A DNA stretch of 64,000 bases from Kitasatospora azatica KCTC 9699 (GCF_000744785.1 NZ_JQMO01000002.1:1116001-1180000), one strand, 5' to 3'. Counted from the stretch's first letter, positions 23,960-33,344 are shown. Translations and numbers: made by a program. Notes: a model not told the origin generated them from the letters alone.

Positions 23960-25240
23960 TCAGCCGACGAGCCACGGCAGGTCGTGGCCCATCCGGTCGC
24001 GCTTGGTCCGCAGGTAGGCGAGGTTGTGCTCGCCGGCCTGCACCGGGATCGGCTCGCGGCCCTTGACCTTGAGGCCGTGCTCGGTGAGCGCCGCGTGCTT
24101 GTCGGGGTTGTTGGTGAGCAGGATCAGCGACCGGACACCGAGGTCGGTGAGCATCTGGGCGCCGATGCTGTAGTCGCGGGCGTCGGCCGGCAGGCCCAGC
24201 TCCAGGTTGGCGTCCACCGTGTCGCGGCCCTGTTCCTGCAGCTGGTAGGCGCGCAGCTTGTGGCCGAGACCGATGCCGCGCCCCTCGTGGCCGCGCAGGT
24301 AGAGCACCACGCCCTTGCCGGAGGCGGCGACCTGGGCCAGCGAGGCCTGCAGCTGCGGGCCGCAGTCGCAGCGCAGCGAGCCGAAGACGTCGCCGGTCAG
24401 GCACTCGGAGTGGACCCGGACCAGTACGTCCTCGCCCTCCGGCAGCCGACCCTCGGCGTCGAGGCCGCCGGCCACCAGGGCGACGTGCTCGATGCCGTCG
24501 ATGGTGCCGCGGTAGCCCACCGCGGTGAAGTCGCCGTGCTCGGTGGGCAGCGAGGTGACCGCGACCCGCTCCACGTGCTGCTCGGTGCGGCGGCGGTAGG
24601 CGATCAGGTCCTCGATGGAGATGATCGACAGGCCGTGCTCACGGGCGAAGGCGACCAGCTCGGGCAGCCGGGCCATGGTGCCGTCGTCGTTGACCACCTC
24701 GCAGATCGCGGCGGCCGGGGGCAGTCCGGCGAGCCGGGCCAGGTCGACGCCGGCCTCGGTGTGTCCGGGGCGGACCAGCACCCCGCCGTCCGCCGCGCGC
24801 AGCGGGAAGACGTGTCCGGGGCGGGTGAACTCGTGGGCGGTGCTGGTCGGCTCGCCGAGCAGGCGGACGGTCAGCGCGCGGTCGGCGGCCGAGATGCCGG
24901 TGGACTCGACGTCCCGGGCGTCCACCGAGACGGTGTAGGCGGTGCCCTTGCGGTCCTCGTTGACCCGGGTCATCGGGGGCAGGTTGAGCCGGTCGGCGTC
25001 CGCCTGGGTGACCGGGACGCAGATCACGCCGGAGGTGTAGCGGATGGTGAAGGCGAGCAGTTCGGGGGTGGCCGCGGTGGCGGCGAAGATCAGGTCGCCC
25101 TCGTTCTCGCGGTTCTCGTCGTCCACCACGACCACGGCGCGGCCGGCCGCGATGTCGGCGATGGCCCGCTCGACGGGGTCGAGCGAGAGGTCGAGGGAGA
25201 GGTCGAGGGAGAGGTCGAGGTGATGCGCGTTGCTGCTCAT
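23960..25240 (-). CDS. ribBA: Bifunctional DHBP synthase / GTP cyclohydrolase II
   Basis: 426 residues. The N-terminal half is 3,4-dihydroxy-2-butanone-4-phosphate synthase ([52 protein letters not shown]); the C-terminal half is GTP cyclohydrolase II with the zinc cysteines in [19 protein letters not shown] and [16 protein letters not shown]. The two entry enzymes of the pathway are thus fused. The N-terminus carries three to four copies of an LDLS unit encoded by 12-bp DNA repeats (about 25178-25221). The ATG overlaps the ribM stop (ATGA). Confidence 0.96.
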   Translation of the reverse strand: MSSNAHHLDLSLDLSLDLSLDPVERAIADIAAGRAVVVVDDENRENEGDLIFAATAATPELLAFTIRYTSGVICVPVTQADADRLNLPPMTRVNEDRKGTAYTVSVDARDVESTGISAADRALTVRLLGEPTSTAHEFTRPGHVFPLRAADGGVLVRPGHTEAGVDLARLAGLPPAAAICEVVNDDGTMARLPELVAFAREHGLSIISIEDLIAYRRRTEQHVERVAVTSLPTEHGDFTAVGYRGTIDGIEHVALVAGGLDAEGRLPEGEDVLVRVHSECLTGDVFGSLRCDCGPQLQASLAQVAASGKGVVLYLRGHEGRGIGLGHKLRAYQLQEQGRDTVDANLELGLPADARDYSIGAQMLTDLGVRSLILLTNNPDKHAALTEHGLKVKGREPIPVQAGEHNLAYLRTKRDRMGHDLPWLVG

Positions 25241-25875
25241 GCCGTGACTCCCTGCAGGGTCGAGGTGGTGTTCGCAAGACGGGTGCGCAGCCACCAGGCG
25301 CGCAGGCCCAGCAGCACCAGGACGAAGTAGACGCTGTAGACCAGGCCGGAGAAGGGCAGTCCGCTGTTGAAGGCCAGCGGGACGCCGACCAGGTCGACCG
25401 CGATCCAGGCGATCCAGAACTCCACCCAGCCGCGGGCCTGGGCGATCATCGCGGCCAGCGTGCCGGTGAAGATGTAGGCGTCGGCCCACGGGGACCAGGA
25501 GAGGTTCCAGTGCTGGAAGACCAGCGCCACCGCGATCGTGACCACCGCGGTGCCGGCGACCAGCAGCGCCCGCTCGGTCCAGGTGGCGAAACGTATCTTG
25601 ATGTCGCCGTGCTCACGACGGCCGCGCTGCCACTGGGTCCAGCCCCAGACGGCGGTGACGATCACGACCAGCTGCTTGCCGACCCCGCCGGCCAGGTGGG
25701 CCGACAGGTAGGCGCTCACCAGCACCAGGCCGGAGAGGAGCTGGACCGGCCAGCTGATGATCGAGCGCCGCCAGCCGAGCGCCAGCGCGGTCAGCCCGAG
25801 CAGGTTGCCGATCGTGTCGTTCCACTTGAAGTGTTCGCCGAACAGCGAGAAGGCGTAGTCGTTCAGCCAGTTCAC
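25237..25875 (-). CDS. ribM: PnuC-family riboflavin transporter
   Basis: 212 residues, about seven transmembrane helices of the PnuC fold ([77 protein letters not shown]). Inside a riboflavin operon under an FMN riboswitch this is the RibM/PnuX riboflavin facilitator rather than a nicotinamide riboside transporter. GTG start overlaps the ribE stop; its own stop overlaps the ribBA start. Confidence 0.9.
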   Translation of the reverse strand: MNWLNDYAFSLFGEHFKWNDTIGNLLGLTALALGWRRSIISWPVQLLSGLVLVSAYLSAHLAGGVGKQLVVIVTAVWGWTQWQRGRREHGDIKIRFATWTERALLVAGTAVVTIAVALVFQHWNLSWSPWADAYIFTGTLAAMIAQARGWVEFWIAWIAVDLVGVPLAFNSGLPFSGLVYSVYFVLVLLGLRAWWLRTRLANTTSTLQGVTA

Positions 25876-26552
25876 GAGGCGTCCTTCCCGACCGCCGGGA
25901 GGCCCTGCACGATCGCCGGGATGGCACGGGAGTCGAGCAGCCGCTCGACGTACTTCGCGAGCACGTCCACCTCGAGGTTGACCGGCTCGCCGATCGCCTT
26001 GGTGCCGAGGGTGGTGAGCGCGAGAGTGGCCGGGATCAGGCTGACGGTGAAGCTGTCGGCGGCGGCCTCCACCACGGTCAGGCTGATGCCGTCGACAGTG
26101 ATCGAGCCCTTGTCCACCAGGTAGCGCGTGATGCTCGACGGGAGCGAGAAGCGCAGCACCTCCCAGCGCGGGTTGCCGTCCGCGTCCAGCTCGCCGGGCT
26201 CGCGGCTGAGCAGGTTGCCGGTGGCGTCCACATGGCCCTGGACCAGGTGGCCGCCGAGCCGGGCGCCGAGCGCCATGGCGCGCTCCAGGTTGACCCGCGA
26301 ACCGGGCTTGAGCACTCCGAGGCTGGACCGGTGGAGCGTCTCGGCCATCACGTCGGCGCTGAACTCGCCGGTGTCGGCCGCCAGTTCCTCGGGGCTGTCG
26401 AGCACGGTCAGGCAGACGCCGTTGACCGCGATGGAGTCGCCGTGCCGGGCTCCGGTACAGGCCACCGGGCCGCGCAGACGAATGCGCGAGGAGTCGCCGA
26501 ACTCCTCGATGGAGACGACCTCGCCGAGCTCTTCGATGATGCCGGTGAACAC
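25872..26552 (-). CDS. ribE: Riboflavin synthase alpha chain
   Basis: 226 residues made of two similar lumazine-binding domains: VFTGIIEELGEVVSIE ... SIAVNGVCLTVLD, and LGGHLVQGHVDATGNLLS ... SITVDGISLTVVEA. Converts two lumazine molecules to riboflavin plus a pyrimidine. GTG start with GAGGAG upstream. First gene after the FMN riboswitch; the name ribC is used in some species. Confidence 0.96.
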   Translation of the reverse strand: MFTGIIEELGEVVSIEEFGDSSRIRLRGPVACTGARHGDSIAVNGVCLTVLDSPEELAADTGEFSADVMAETLHRSSLGVLKPGSRVNLERAMALGARLGGHLVQGHVDATGNLLSREPGELDADGNPRWEVLRFSLPSSITRYLVDKGSITVDGISLTVVEAAADSFTVSLIPATLALTTLGTKAIGEPVNLEVDVLAKYVERLLDSRAIPAIVQGLPAVGKDAS

Positions 26553-26737
26553 CCGGGTTCTCCTCGCGCTACTAGGGGCGCGGACTCCGGGGCGGCACGA
26601 AGCATGGGAAGCTGACCACGGGTACGTCGGCCAACGGCCACAACGCCCTTCACGCGGAAGAGAGTTCTGCCGTCGTACTGGTGAACGCGACACCCCTCGG
26701 GAGGGACGTCACGGCACTGCCTGTCGAACCCGTCGCG

Positions 26738-26858
26738 CACGCCTCCCATCCGGACTTTAACCGTCGGTCCAGGAATTTCACCTGGTCAACCGGCCGCTGG
26801 CTGCGGACGGGTCGCGGACTGTAACCGCCGGTTCGGATTTTCACCGACCCCGGAGTGC
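26738..26858 (-). ncRNA. FMN riboswitch (RFN element)
   Basis: On the complement the conserved blocks run in order: CGGGGTCGGTGAAAATCCG, ACCGGCGGTTACAGTCCGCGA, GGCCGGTTGACCAGGTGAAA, CTGGACCGACGGTTAAAGTC, CGGATGGGAGGCGTGCG, matching the six-helix RFN aptamer. It lies about 185 bases upstream of ribE and should lower rib expression when FMN is abundant. Downstream expression platform not resolved; a short CCCTCCCGAGGG hairpin is visible. Confidence 0.95.
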
Positions 26859-26941
26859 GCTGAACGTCACTGCTTACTGCATTGCCGTCATTGTGCCATG
26901 ATCCGCAACCCCAGCGGGAGAGGGCCTCGCTGTGCTCTGTC

Positions 26942-27960
26942 TCACCCAGCGGGCGGGAATGCGGACGGGCCGGCGCCGATCAGCAGCCGGGACGGACCGT
27001 GGAAGACCAGGTCCTCGGCATACCGCACGGGCTCGGCGCTCCGGGTGGACAGCACCGGGCGTGGCAGCCGGGCCAGCAGTGAGCTGAGGCCGATCTCCGC
27101 CTCGGCGCGGGCCAGCGGGGCGCCCACGCAGTAGTGGATGCCGGCACCGAAGCCGTAGTGGCGCCGGGTGTCGCGGCGCAGGTCCAGCCGGTCCGGGTCA
27201 CGGAACTGTGCGGGGTCACGGTTGGCCGAGCCGAGCACCAGGGTGACCTTGCTCCCGGCGGGCAGGTCGCGTCCGCCGATCCGGTCGGCCCGGCGGGCGT
27301 ACCGGGTGATCATCTGCACCGGCGCGTCATAGCGGACCAGCTCCGCCACCGCGTCGTCCGCCAGCTGTGGCCTGGCCCGCAGCAGCGCCAGCTCCTTGGG
27401 ATGGGCGAGCAGCGCCAGCAGGCCCTTGGCGAGCAGGTTGGTGGTGGTCTCGTGCCCTGCCGTCAGCAGGTGGATGCAGGTGCCGACCAGGGTGTCCTCG
27501 GGGAGTCCGCCGCCGTGCCGCAGCATCGCGCCGATCAGGTCTCCGCGCTCGCGCCGGGCGTCCGACCGGAGTTCGGCGCGGAAGTAGGCGTCGAGCTGCG
27601 CGGCGGCCGCCTCGGCCCGGACAAAGCCGTCGGCGCTGCGGGCGGTGCGCGCTGGTGGACTGCTGCAGGTCCAGCGCACGGGCCCGGAACCAGTCGCGGT
27701 CCGCGCGGGGCACGCCGAGCAGCTCGCTGATCACCAGGACCGGCAGCGGCGCCGCGAAGCTCTCGACCAGGTCGGCCTCGCCGCGGTCGGCCAGCTCGGC
27801 GGCCAGCGCCTCGACCAGCTCGGTGGCCAGCCGCCGGATCCTGGGGCGGAGCTGCTGCACCACGCGCGGGGTGAAGCTGCACGCCACCAGGGCCCGGACC
27901 CGGGTGTGCTCGGGCGGGTCCATGAAGACCATCACCGACGGGCGGCGGCCGACAAGTGGT
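26942..27960 (-). pseudogene. Cytochrome P450 remnant, frameshifted and N-terminally truncated
   Basis: Complement translation recovers P450 landmarks in two frames: VMVFMDPPEHTRVRALV (C-helix), then after a one-base shift near 27645-27652 the I-helix LLTAGHETTTN, the ExxR segment ELVRYDAPVQMITRY and the heme loop YGFGAGIHYCVGAPLAR. The first ~90 residues of a normal ~400-residue P450 are absent; the sequence is joined there to a different gene remnant. It cannot be translated as one protein. Neighbouring remnants suggest a former role in indolocarbazole-type tailoring, by association only. Confidence 0.85.
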
Positions 27961-28432
27961 CGAAGCGCAGCGCGAGCGAGCGGCGCGCGACGTCCGGCCG
28001 GGGCACGTACCCGGGCATCACCTCCAGCTCGAAGGACGGTCCTGCGGTGCGCCCGGCCCGGCCGGACTCCATGGTCACCAGCAACTCGGCCAGCGGGCGC
28101 ATCAGTCCGGTCATCACGTCGATGGCGGCGTTCATCAGCTTCGAGCGGCGCAGACTGGCGTCCGGGCTCTCCCCGAAGTGCTGCACCATCAGCTGGATCA
28201 TCAACAGGTAGCAACGGTTGAAGAGTTGCAGCACGGTGCGGGCGGCCGGCGCGGTGACCTGGTCCTTCGAGCCGTCCGCCGCGCCCAGGGTGGGGTTGCG
28301 CAGCACCGGGTAGGCGGGATTCCAGGGCAGCAGCAGGCCGTGCGGGCCCTTGGCGCGCTCGCTGCCCGGTGCACCGGTCGGGCCGCCCGGTGCAGCTCGC
28401 GGACGCAGGCCGCCGGGTCCTGTCCCCAGCGG
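27932..28432 (-). pseudogene. Fragment resembling the chromopyrrolate synthase (RebD/VioB) C-terminus
   Basis: A frame reads PWNPAYPVLRNPTLGAADG, then RTVLQLFNRCYLLMIQLMV, SLRRSKLMNAAIDVMTGLM and RAGRTAGPSFELE. I recognise the RLM...AIDVM...P.G..GRTAGP.FE pattern as that of the ferritin-like iminophenyl-pyruvate dimer synthase family (VioB, RebD, StaD), from memory. Such enzymes are about 1000 residues; only ~150 remain, with a likely frameshift near 28350. It lies between the oxidase and P450 remnants, the same order as rebO-rebD-rebP. Confidence 0.5.
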
Positions 28433-28945
28433 GTCGCGCACCCCCTGCCCACGGCGACTGCCCCCACGCCGCACTGGCCGAGCCCAGCACCATGCCGGGT
28501 CGGCGCAGCTCCGGGTGGACCGCCGACAGCTCCTCGATCACCCGTCGGTGCCGCACTCGGGCAGGCAGTCGGGGGTGGTCAGCCGGCGGCGGAAGTCGGC
28601 GCAGAGCGGCTCGGTGGCCTCCGCGACCCGGACGAAGCCGCTGTCGGTGGCGAGGAAAGCGTTCTGCTCCGAGAGCAGCGTCGAGAATTCGCCGAGTTTG
28701 TCGTCGAGGCGCAGATGTTCGATGTATTCCAGGGTCCGGTGGCGGTGGCCCGGAATTCTCATCGCCCCGAGTTCGACAGCGGCCGTGCCCGGACCGCTGC
28801 CGAAACGGTGCGTCAGAATTCGTCCGCCAATGCGATTGTCCGCTTCGAGGATGGAGGTCTGATAGCCGAGTCGTTCCAGCTCGTAGGCCACTACCAGCCC
28901 CGCCACTCCCGCACCGATGACGGTCACCTGGCGGGCGTGGCGCAT
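28433..28945 (-). pseudogene. Flavin amine/L-amino-acid oxidase remnant (RebO/VioA-like)
   Basis: ATG 28945, with GGAGG seven bases upstream, opens a frame with an FAD dinucleotide fold (VTVIGAGVAGLVVAYELERLG), the RIGGRILTHRFG motif and VELGAMRIPGHRHRTLEY, typical of the flavin amine oxidases that make indole-3-pyruvate imine in bisindole pathways. It stops after 135 codons at 28538. In another frame, a C-terminal-like piece (RRVIEELSAVHPELRRPG ... AAWGQSPWAGG) follows directly, so roughly 250 internal residues have been deleted with loss of frame. Clearly non-functional as an oxidase. Confidence 0.75.
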
Positions 28946-29013
28946 CACGAAACCTCCGGTCGCACTGACACAGGGGCCACCGGAAACCCCGGCTTCGGGT
29001 ACGGTGGAATTAT

Positions 29014-29026
29014 TGACAGTATGTCA
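29014..29026. promoter_or_regulatory. TGACA-N3-TGTCA operator-like palindrome
   Basis: TGACA (29014-29018), GTA, TGTCA (29022-29026) sits in an AT-rich patch about 70 bases upstream of the oxidase remnant, where a promoter would be. TetR-type regulators use similar short palindromes; no such gene is adjacent. Confidence 0.4.
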
Positions 29027-29068
29027 GGAAGTGATGCAGACAAAACCAGTACGAACACGAACCCGCTA

Positions 29069-30502
29069 TTACGGCGACGAGGATACCGCCGTTGAGCCGT
29101 GCTCGGTTGCAGGGCTGCTCGCTCCACTGGAGTGCCCGGAGCTCGGTGGGCTGCTGGACGCGCCGGGCGAGGTCGAGGTACTCGCACTGCTGCCGGAAGT
29201 CCCGCCGCTCGGGTTCGCGCTCTTGCTGGAGCCGGAGGCGCTGCTCGTCGGCCGGTCCACGCCGGCGCTGCCACCCACCGGGCGGGTGAACAGACCACCG
29301 GTTGTCTGATCCACCATCACCAGCGAGGCCGTCGGCGTGGCGGCCGGACGGACGGTGACCACGTGCTCCGCCTTGAAGCCCGGCCACGCCGACCCGCTGA
29401 ACTCGGGCTCCACCGGGTCGGCCACCGGCGGCAGCAGCGGATTGCCACAGGCGCAGCGCACCCGGGGCAGGCCGTGACTGTCCACCAGCACCGCGCTGCC
29501 CGCCTGGAGCACCGACTGGAAGCTGGTCGCCACGCCGTTGGCGAAGCCGTGGTTGGTCACCCGGGTGTCCACCCGCAGGACGGCGGAGCTGAGCGAGTGC
29601 AGGTAGTCCGGGATCTGGCTCGGGTCGATGCCCTCCACCCCGGCCCAGGCCTTGCCCTTGTCCTGATGTGTGGTCAGGAACTCGCTGAGCTGGGCCACGT
29701 CGCAGCTGGCGTTGTGCTGGGTGCCGCCGTAGAGGCCGATCGCCGTGCCGTCCACCGTGCCCCCGGTGGCGGGGGCGCTGGGCGCGGCACTGCCACTCGG
29801 GGTGGCCGAGGCGGAACCGGCGACCGAGCCGGTGTACGGATCCTGGCCGGGAGCGGCGGCCGCCTGCAGGGTGACCTTCGGCGCGCCGGAGGCGGCGGCG
29901 GAGGGGCTGCTCTTGGGCTGGCGCTCCACCAGGAGCACGGTCAGCCCGACTGCGAGAACCACTGCACCGCCGATCACGGCGAGCGTGCGGGGACGGCGGT
30001 ACCAGGGACGGCGGGGGCCGCCGGAGGCGCTGACCAGGGTGCGCGGGGGCGGGCCGCCGGGGGGCGGGGGTGTGGTGGGGGTGGTGGGGGTGCCGGAAGC
30101 GCCTGCTGCCGCGGCGGCTGCTGCTGCGGCTGCTGCGGCGGCCGGGGCGGCGGGGGTAGCCGGGGTGACCACCTCGGTGGGCGGGCCGCCTGCCTCGGTG
30201 GGTGAGCCGCTCGCCTTGGTCGGTGCGGGCTTGGGCTCTGGTCCCGGCTCTGGCTCTGCCTCTGGCTCTGAAGCGGCCTCTGGCTCCGGCTCCGGCTCCG
30301 GCTCTAGCTCGGGCTCCGGCTGCTTCGGCGAAGGCTCGGAGGTCGGCCCCGACGGCGGACCGGCCGGGCCCGCCCCACCCGACGCCCCCGAACCACCCGC
30401 CAGCGGACCCGACGGCGGACCGGCGGGCGGCTCCGAGGGGCGCTCGGGCGGGCGGTCGGCCGGGGGCTCTGACGGGCGATCTGACGGCGTTTCGGGGCTC
30501 AC
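29069..30502 (-). CDS. DUF6777-like membrane-anchored protein with Pro/Glu-rich head
   Basis: 477 residues. The first ~170 are low complexity: Pro/Ser, then PEPELEPEPEPEPE repeats, then a run of 13 Ala and a Thr/Pro stretch. One transmembrane helix (TLAVIGGAVVLAVGLTVLL) follows, then an extracytoplasmic domain (GLYGGTQHNASCDVAQLSEFLTTHQ ... VRCACGNPLLPPV ... GSAWPGFKAEHVVTV) that I associate with DUF6777, and a Ser/Gly tail. GTG 30502 overlaps the stop of the ATPase gene by four bases, so the two are coupled: a membrane sensor-like protein partnered to an anti-sigma-like ATPase. Confidence 0.75.
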   Translation of the reverse strand: MSPETPSDRPSEPPADRPPERPSEPPAGPPSGPLAGGSGASGGAGPAGPPSGPTSEPSPKQPEPELEPEPEPEPEAASEPEAEPEPGPEPKPAPTKASGSPTEAGGPPTEVVTPATPAAPAAAAAAAAAAAAAGASGTPTTPTTPPPPGGPPPRTLVSASGGPRRPWYRRPRTLAVIGGAVVLAVGLTVLLVERQPKSSPSAAASGAPKVTLQAAAAPGQDPYTGSVAGSASATPSGSAAPSAPATGGTVDGTAIGLYGGTQHNASCDVAQLSEFLTTHQDKGKAWAGVEGIDPSQIPDYLHSLSSAVLRVDTRVTNHGFANGVATSFQSVLQAGSAVLVDSHGLPRVRCACGNPLLPPVADPVEPEFSGSAWPGFKAEHVVTVRPAATPTASLVMVDQTTGGLFTRPVGGSAGVDRPTSSASGSSKSANPSGGTSGSSASTSTSPGASSSPPSSGHSSGASSPATEHGSTAVSSSP

Positions 30503-31023
30503 CCCCCATTCTCCGAACGCGAACCACCACCCCCGCAACCGCTGCTGCGGTGAACGGGTCCGGTCAGCTCGCACCAGAGCGTCTTTCCCGACGGCGGCCG
30601 GGGCACCGTCCCCCACCGATCGGCCAGCGCGTCCACCAGGATCAGCCCGCGCCCGGACTCCGCTGCGTCAGCCTCCGCCCTGGCCTCCCGGGCGATCGGC
30701 AGCGCCGGCAGCCGATCACCACGCGAGTCCGAGACCTCGATCCGCAGCTGATTGACCAGCAGCCCCGGGCACGGCCCGAGCAACAGGTGCAGTTGGAAGT
30801 CACGACCGCGTACGTGACCGTGCGTCACCGCGTTCGAAGCGAGCTCGGAGACGATCAGCGTGGCGTTCTCGAACAGTTCCGTTCTTGGCCGCCACCCCCA
30901 GGAAGTCAACTGACGAGCGCAGGCGACCCGGGCCTGCCGAGCCCCACGCCGCGAGGACGGGAACTGCCAGGCGGCGGAGAGCGCGACTTCGAGCCTGGAG
31001 GCAAGGGAAATTTCGGACTTCAT
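30499..31023 (-). CDS. RsbW-like ATP-binding protein (anti-sigma/AbaA type)
   Basis: 174 residues from ATG 31023 (a GTG at 31077 would add 18). HATPase_c fold of the RsbW/SpoIIAB type: ATLIVSELASNAVTHGHV (N box), LRIEVSDSRGDRLP (G1-like) and AAESGRGLILVDALADRWG (G2), ending WCELTGP. In Streptomyces such small ATPases accompany XRE/DUF397 pairs in whiJ- and abaA-like loci. It is divergent from exactly such a pair here. Confidence 0.88.
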   Translation of the reverse strand: MKSEISLASRLEVALSAAWQFPSSRRGARQARVACARQLTSWGWRPRTELFENATLIVSELASNAVTHGHVRGRDFQLHLLLGPCPGLLVNQLRIEVSDSRGDRLPALPIAREARAEADAAESGRGLILVDALADRWGTVPRPPSGKTLWCELTGPVHRSSGCGGGGSRSENGG

Positions 31024-31145
31024 GTCACCGAGAGTGCTGCGTGCGGCGTACGCTTGCCAGTAACTGAGCCGGTACACAGAGTTCGCGTACCACCGCGATT
31101 CCCGTCCGTACCGGTCTACGGCAGTAACCGGGTGCGGGGTGGTGG

Positions 31146-32021
31146 GTGCAGGTGACGACTGCTGAGATTCCGGAGCAACGGCCGGAGGCTCCGGAAGACC
31201 CGGACGACAGCACGGAGTTCTTCCGGGCGATCGGCAAGCAGCTCAAATTGCTGCGCGAGCGCGCGGGGTTGACGCAGAAGCAGCTCGCCGATCGCTTGGG
31301 GTACAGCGAGGACTTGGTGTCATCCGTGGAGCGGGGCCGGCGCATCCCGCAACCGGAGTTCCTGGAGGCGGCGGACACGTTCCTGAAGGCCGGCGGCCTG
31401 CTGATCGTCACTCAGGAGGAGATCAAGAAGGCCAAGGCCAAGGCGCAGGTGAAGCATCCAGCATGGTTCCGGGTCTTCGCTCGGCACGAGACAGCTGCCG
31501 TCGAACGGCATGAGTACAGCACCCACGACATCTCTGGACTGCTGCAGACCGAAGACCACGCCCGGGCAGTGTTCTCCATGCGCAAGCCCCTCCTGGCCGA
31601 ACAGACCATCGAGGACCGGGTGGTGGCCCGTCTTGCTCGCCAGGAGATCCTCGAAGGATGGCCAACCCCCGAAGCGAGCTGGATCATCGAGGAGGCGGTC
31701 CTGCGTCGCCCCATCGGCGGCCTGCGTGTCCATCGTGGACAGCTGGAGAAGCTTCTCCAGGTCGGCCGGAAGCGGAGCGTGGAACTTCAAGTGATGCCAC
31801 AGGACCGCCCTGAACACGCGGGTCTGAGCGGTCCGTTCGTCCTCCTCACGCCCAGAGGCAAATCCCAGCTCGGGTACATCGAAGTACAGAGCTTCAGCCA
31901 ACTGATCACGGACCCAGAGGAGGTCCGTATCCTGGCTGCAAAGTACAGCAGCCTCAGGGCTCAAGCGCTCACACCGCCGGAGTCCCTGGCTCTGATCGAG
32001 AAGATGCTGGGAGAGCTATGA
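31146..32021 (+). CDS. XRE-family regulator with DUF5753
   Basis: 291 residues. The helix-turn-helix at about 27-80 (IGKQLKLLRERAGLTQKQLADRLGYSEDLVSSVERGRR) is followed by a DUF5753 ligand/partner domain (HEYSTHDISGLLQTEDHARAVF ... GGLRVHRGQLEKLLQVG ... VQVMPQDRPEHAGLSGPFVLL-like stretch). This is the standard WhiJ/AbaA-type regulator. GTG 31146; a second GTG at 31152 is possible. Its stop overlaps the DUF397 start (ATGA). Confidence 0.93.
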   Translation: MQVTTAEIPEQRPEAPEDPDDSTEFFRAIGKQLKLLRERAGLTQKQLADRLGYSEDLVSSVERGRRIPQPEFLEAADTFLKAGGLLIVTQEEIKKAKAKAQVKHPAWFRVFARHETAAVERHEYSTHDISGLLQTEDHARAVFSMRKPLLAEQTIEDRVVARLARQEILEGWPTPEASWIIEEAVLRRPIGGLRVHRGQLEKLLQVGRKRSVELQVMPQDRPEHAGLSGPFVLLTPRGKSQLGYIEVQSFSQLITDPEEVRILAAKYSSLRAQALTPPESLALIEKMLGEL

Positions 32022-32257
32022 GCACCGCAGATCTGACCTGGTTCAAGAGCAGCTACAGCGGCGACGAGGGCGGAAACTGCGTAGAGGTTGCCTGGACCAA
32101 GAGCAGCCACAGCAACAACGAGGGCGGCAACTGCATCGAGGTCGCCGGCAGCCCCACCTGCGTCCACGTCCGCGACTCCAAGGACCAGAGCGGCCCCCAC
32201 CTCACCTTCTCCCCCGCCGACTGGACCGCCTTCCTCGCCCTCGCCACCCGGCTCTGA
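32018..32257 (+). CDS. DUF397 protein with internal duplication
   Basis: 79 residues. The DUF397 signature W.KSSYS...GNCVEVA occurs twice: WFKSSYSGDEGGNCVEVA (residues 8-25) and TKSSHSNNEGGNCIEVA (27-43), followed by the single remainder VHVRDSKDQSGPHLTFSPADW. DUF397 proteins act as antagonists or partners of the neighbouring XRE regulator. Coupled to the XRE gene by ATGA overlap. Confidence 0.9.
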   Translation: MSTADLTWFKSSYSGDEGGNCVEVAWTKSSHSNNEGGNCIEVAGSPTCVHVRDSKDQSGPHLTFSPADWTAFLALATRL

Positions 32258-32264
32258 CCCCACC

Positions 32265-32295
32265 GGGCGCCCCGCGCCGAGCGGTCGGGGCGCCC
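32265..32295 (+). terminator. Terminator of the XRE-DUF397 unit
   Basis: GGGCGCCCCG (32265-32274) pairs perfectly with CGGGGCGCCC (32286-32295), 8 bases past the DUF397 stop. Confidence 0.8.
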
Positions 32296-32450
32296 GCACC
32301 ACCAGCTGACGCCCCGTCTCATCTACAGCCACTCGCCGGGCATCATCCGAACAGCAGGTATGCCCCTCACGCGACGCGATCGACACCGGGGGAACACCAA
32401 CGACTGCACCAGCTCCCGAGCGCGCCGACCACCTCGCTAGTCGCCACTCG

Positions 32451-32516
32451 GTGGCGATCGACGGCAAGACCGCCCGCGGCTCCCGACGCGGCCAGACGCC
32501 CGCGGCCCACCTTTGC
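32451..32516 (+). mobile_element. ISAs1-type transposase fragment
   Basis: In the otherwise gene-free stretch 32296-32557, GTG 32451 begins a 22-codon frame VAIDGKTARGSRRGQTPAAHL, which matches the DDE-region hallmark (AIDGKTLRGSR...AAHL) of ISAs1/H-repeat transposases. No further transposase sequence is readable on either side, so it is a small remnant. Confidence 0.65.
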
Positions 32517-32557
32517 ATCCGAGCTATCGGCTCCGCGGTCAGTCCGTGACCGCTCGG

Positions 32558-33130
32558 TCAGGCTTCGGTGGGTCGCGCGTCACTCGGCGTCGGGCCCGGC
32601 GAGGGGTGGACGGCTTCACGCTCGGTGGCGGCCTGGTGGAGGAGCATCACCTGGTAGCCGCCGACCCGCTCGGGTTCCTGACCGGTGAACCGGGCGACCA
32701 CGGTGCCGTCGGGTGTGGTGAGGGTTCGGCTCGTGCCCGATTGGCGGTACTCGCTCCCCGGCTCCCAGCCCTCGCTGGTGATGCTGACGTCCGACCAGCG
32801 GATCGGGCGCATGGTGTGGCCACTGCCGATCACGAAGCCGTCTTCGAAGCAGTATAGGCGCTCCAGGCGGCCTCCTCGGCGTCGCTCGAAGCGGGGCCAG
32901 AAGGCGAGGCCGGCCATGCCCAATCCCATGAACAGCCCACAGGTGACGAGTACCCCGTCGGGCCAGAGCGGGGCACCGAGGACCGGCTCGTAGCTGGAGG
33001 CCCCGAGGAACAACAGGCCCATCGTCATGAAGAACCCGTCGCCGACCGTGGACCCCGGGACCGCGAAGCCCCGGTAACGGCCCAGGCCGCCGGCGGCTCC
33101 CACCGCCAGCGCCGCCTCGTGTTCGCTCAC
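32558..33130 (-). CDS. Small membrane protein with PH-like C-terminal domain
   Basis: 190 residues. Two hydrophobic segments (about 33-50 MTMGLLFLGASSYEPVLGA and 58-76 VLVTCGLFMGLGMAGLAFW) precede a soluble part (RLYCFEDGFVIGSGHTMRPIRWSDVSITSEGW ... SRTLTTPDGTVVARFTG) that looks like a bacterial PH-type fold. GTG start. No operon partner. Function unknown; similar proteins are common in Streptomyces. Confidence 0.75.
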   Translation of the reverse strand: MSEHEAALAVGAAGGLGRYRGFAVPGSTVGDGFFMTMGLLFLGASSYEPVLGAPLWPDGVLVTCGLFMGLGMAGLAFWPRFERRRGGRLERLYCFEDGFVIGSGHTMRPIRWSDVSITSEGWEPGSEYRQSGTSRTLTTPDGTVVARFTGQEPERVGGYQVMLLHQAATEREAVHPSPGPTPSDARPTEA

Positions 33131-33344
33131 GCGCCCCTCCCCGCCTCCACGGCCCGCCCCCGTCGTGCGGGGTCCCGCCCTTTCCTAGGGAGACGATGGG
33201 GAACGCGTGGGGGGTTCCGCGACCGACGTGGCGCGCCCCGCCGCGGAGGTGGATGCCTCCACCGCCATGCGTCCAGGCACCGGCCCGGTGGCGCGCAGCA
33301 GGCTCTACGCTACGGGACAGCGGCAGGACGCGACCGGGGGCGAC

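Noticed and set aside
27645..27652. Programmed frameshift in the P450
   Set aside because: No slippery site is visible, the N-terminal third is missing and flanking genes are also broken, so decay is the simpler explanation.
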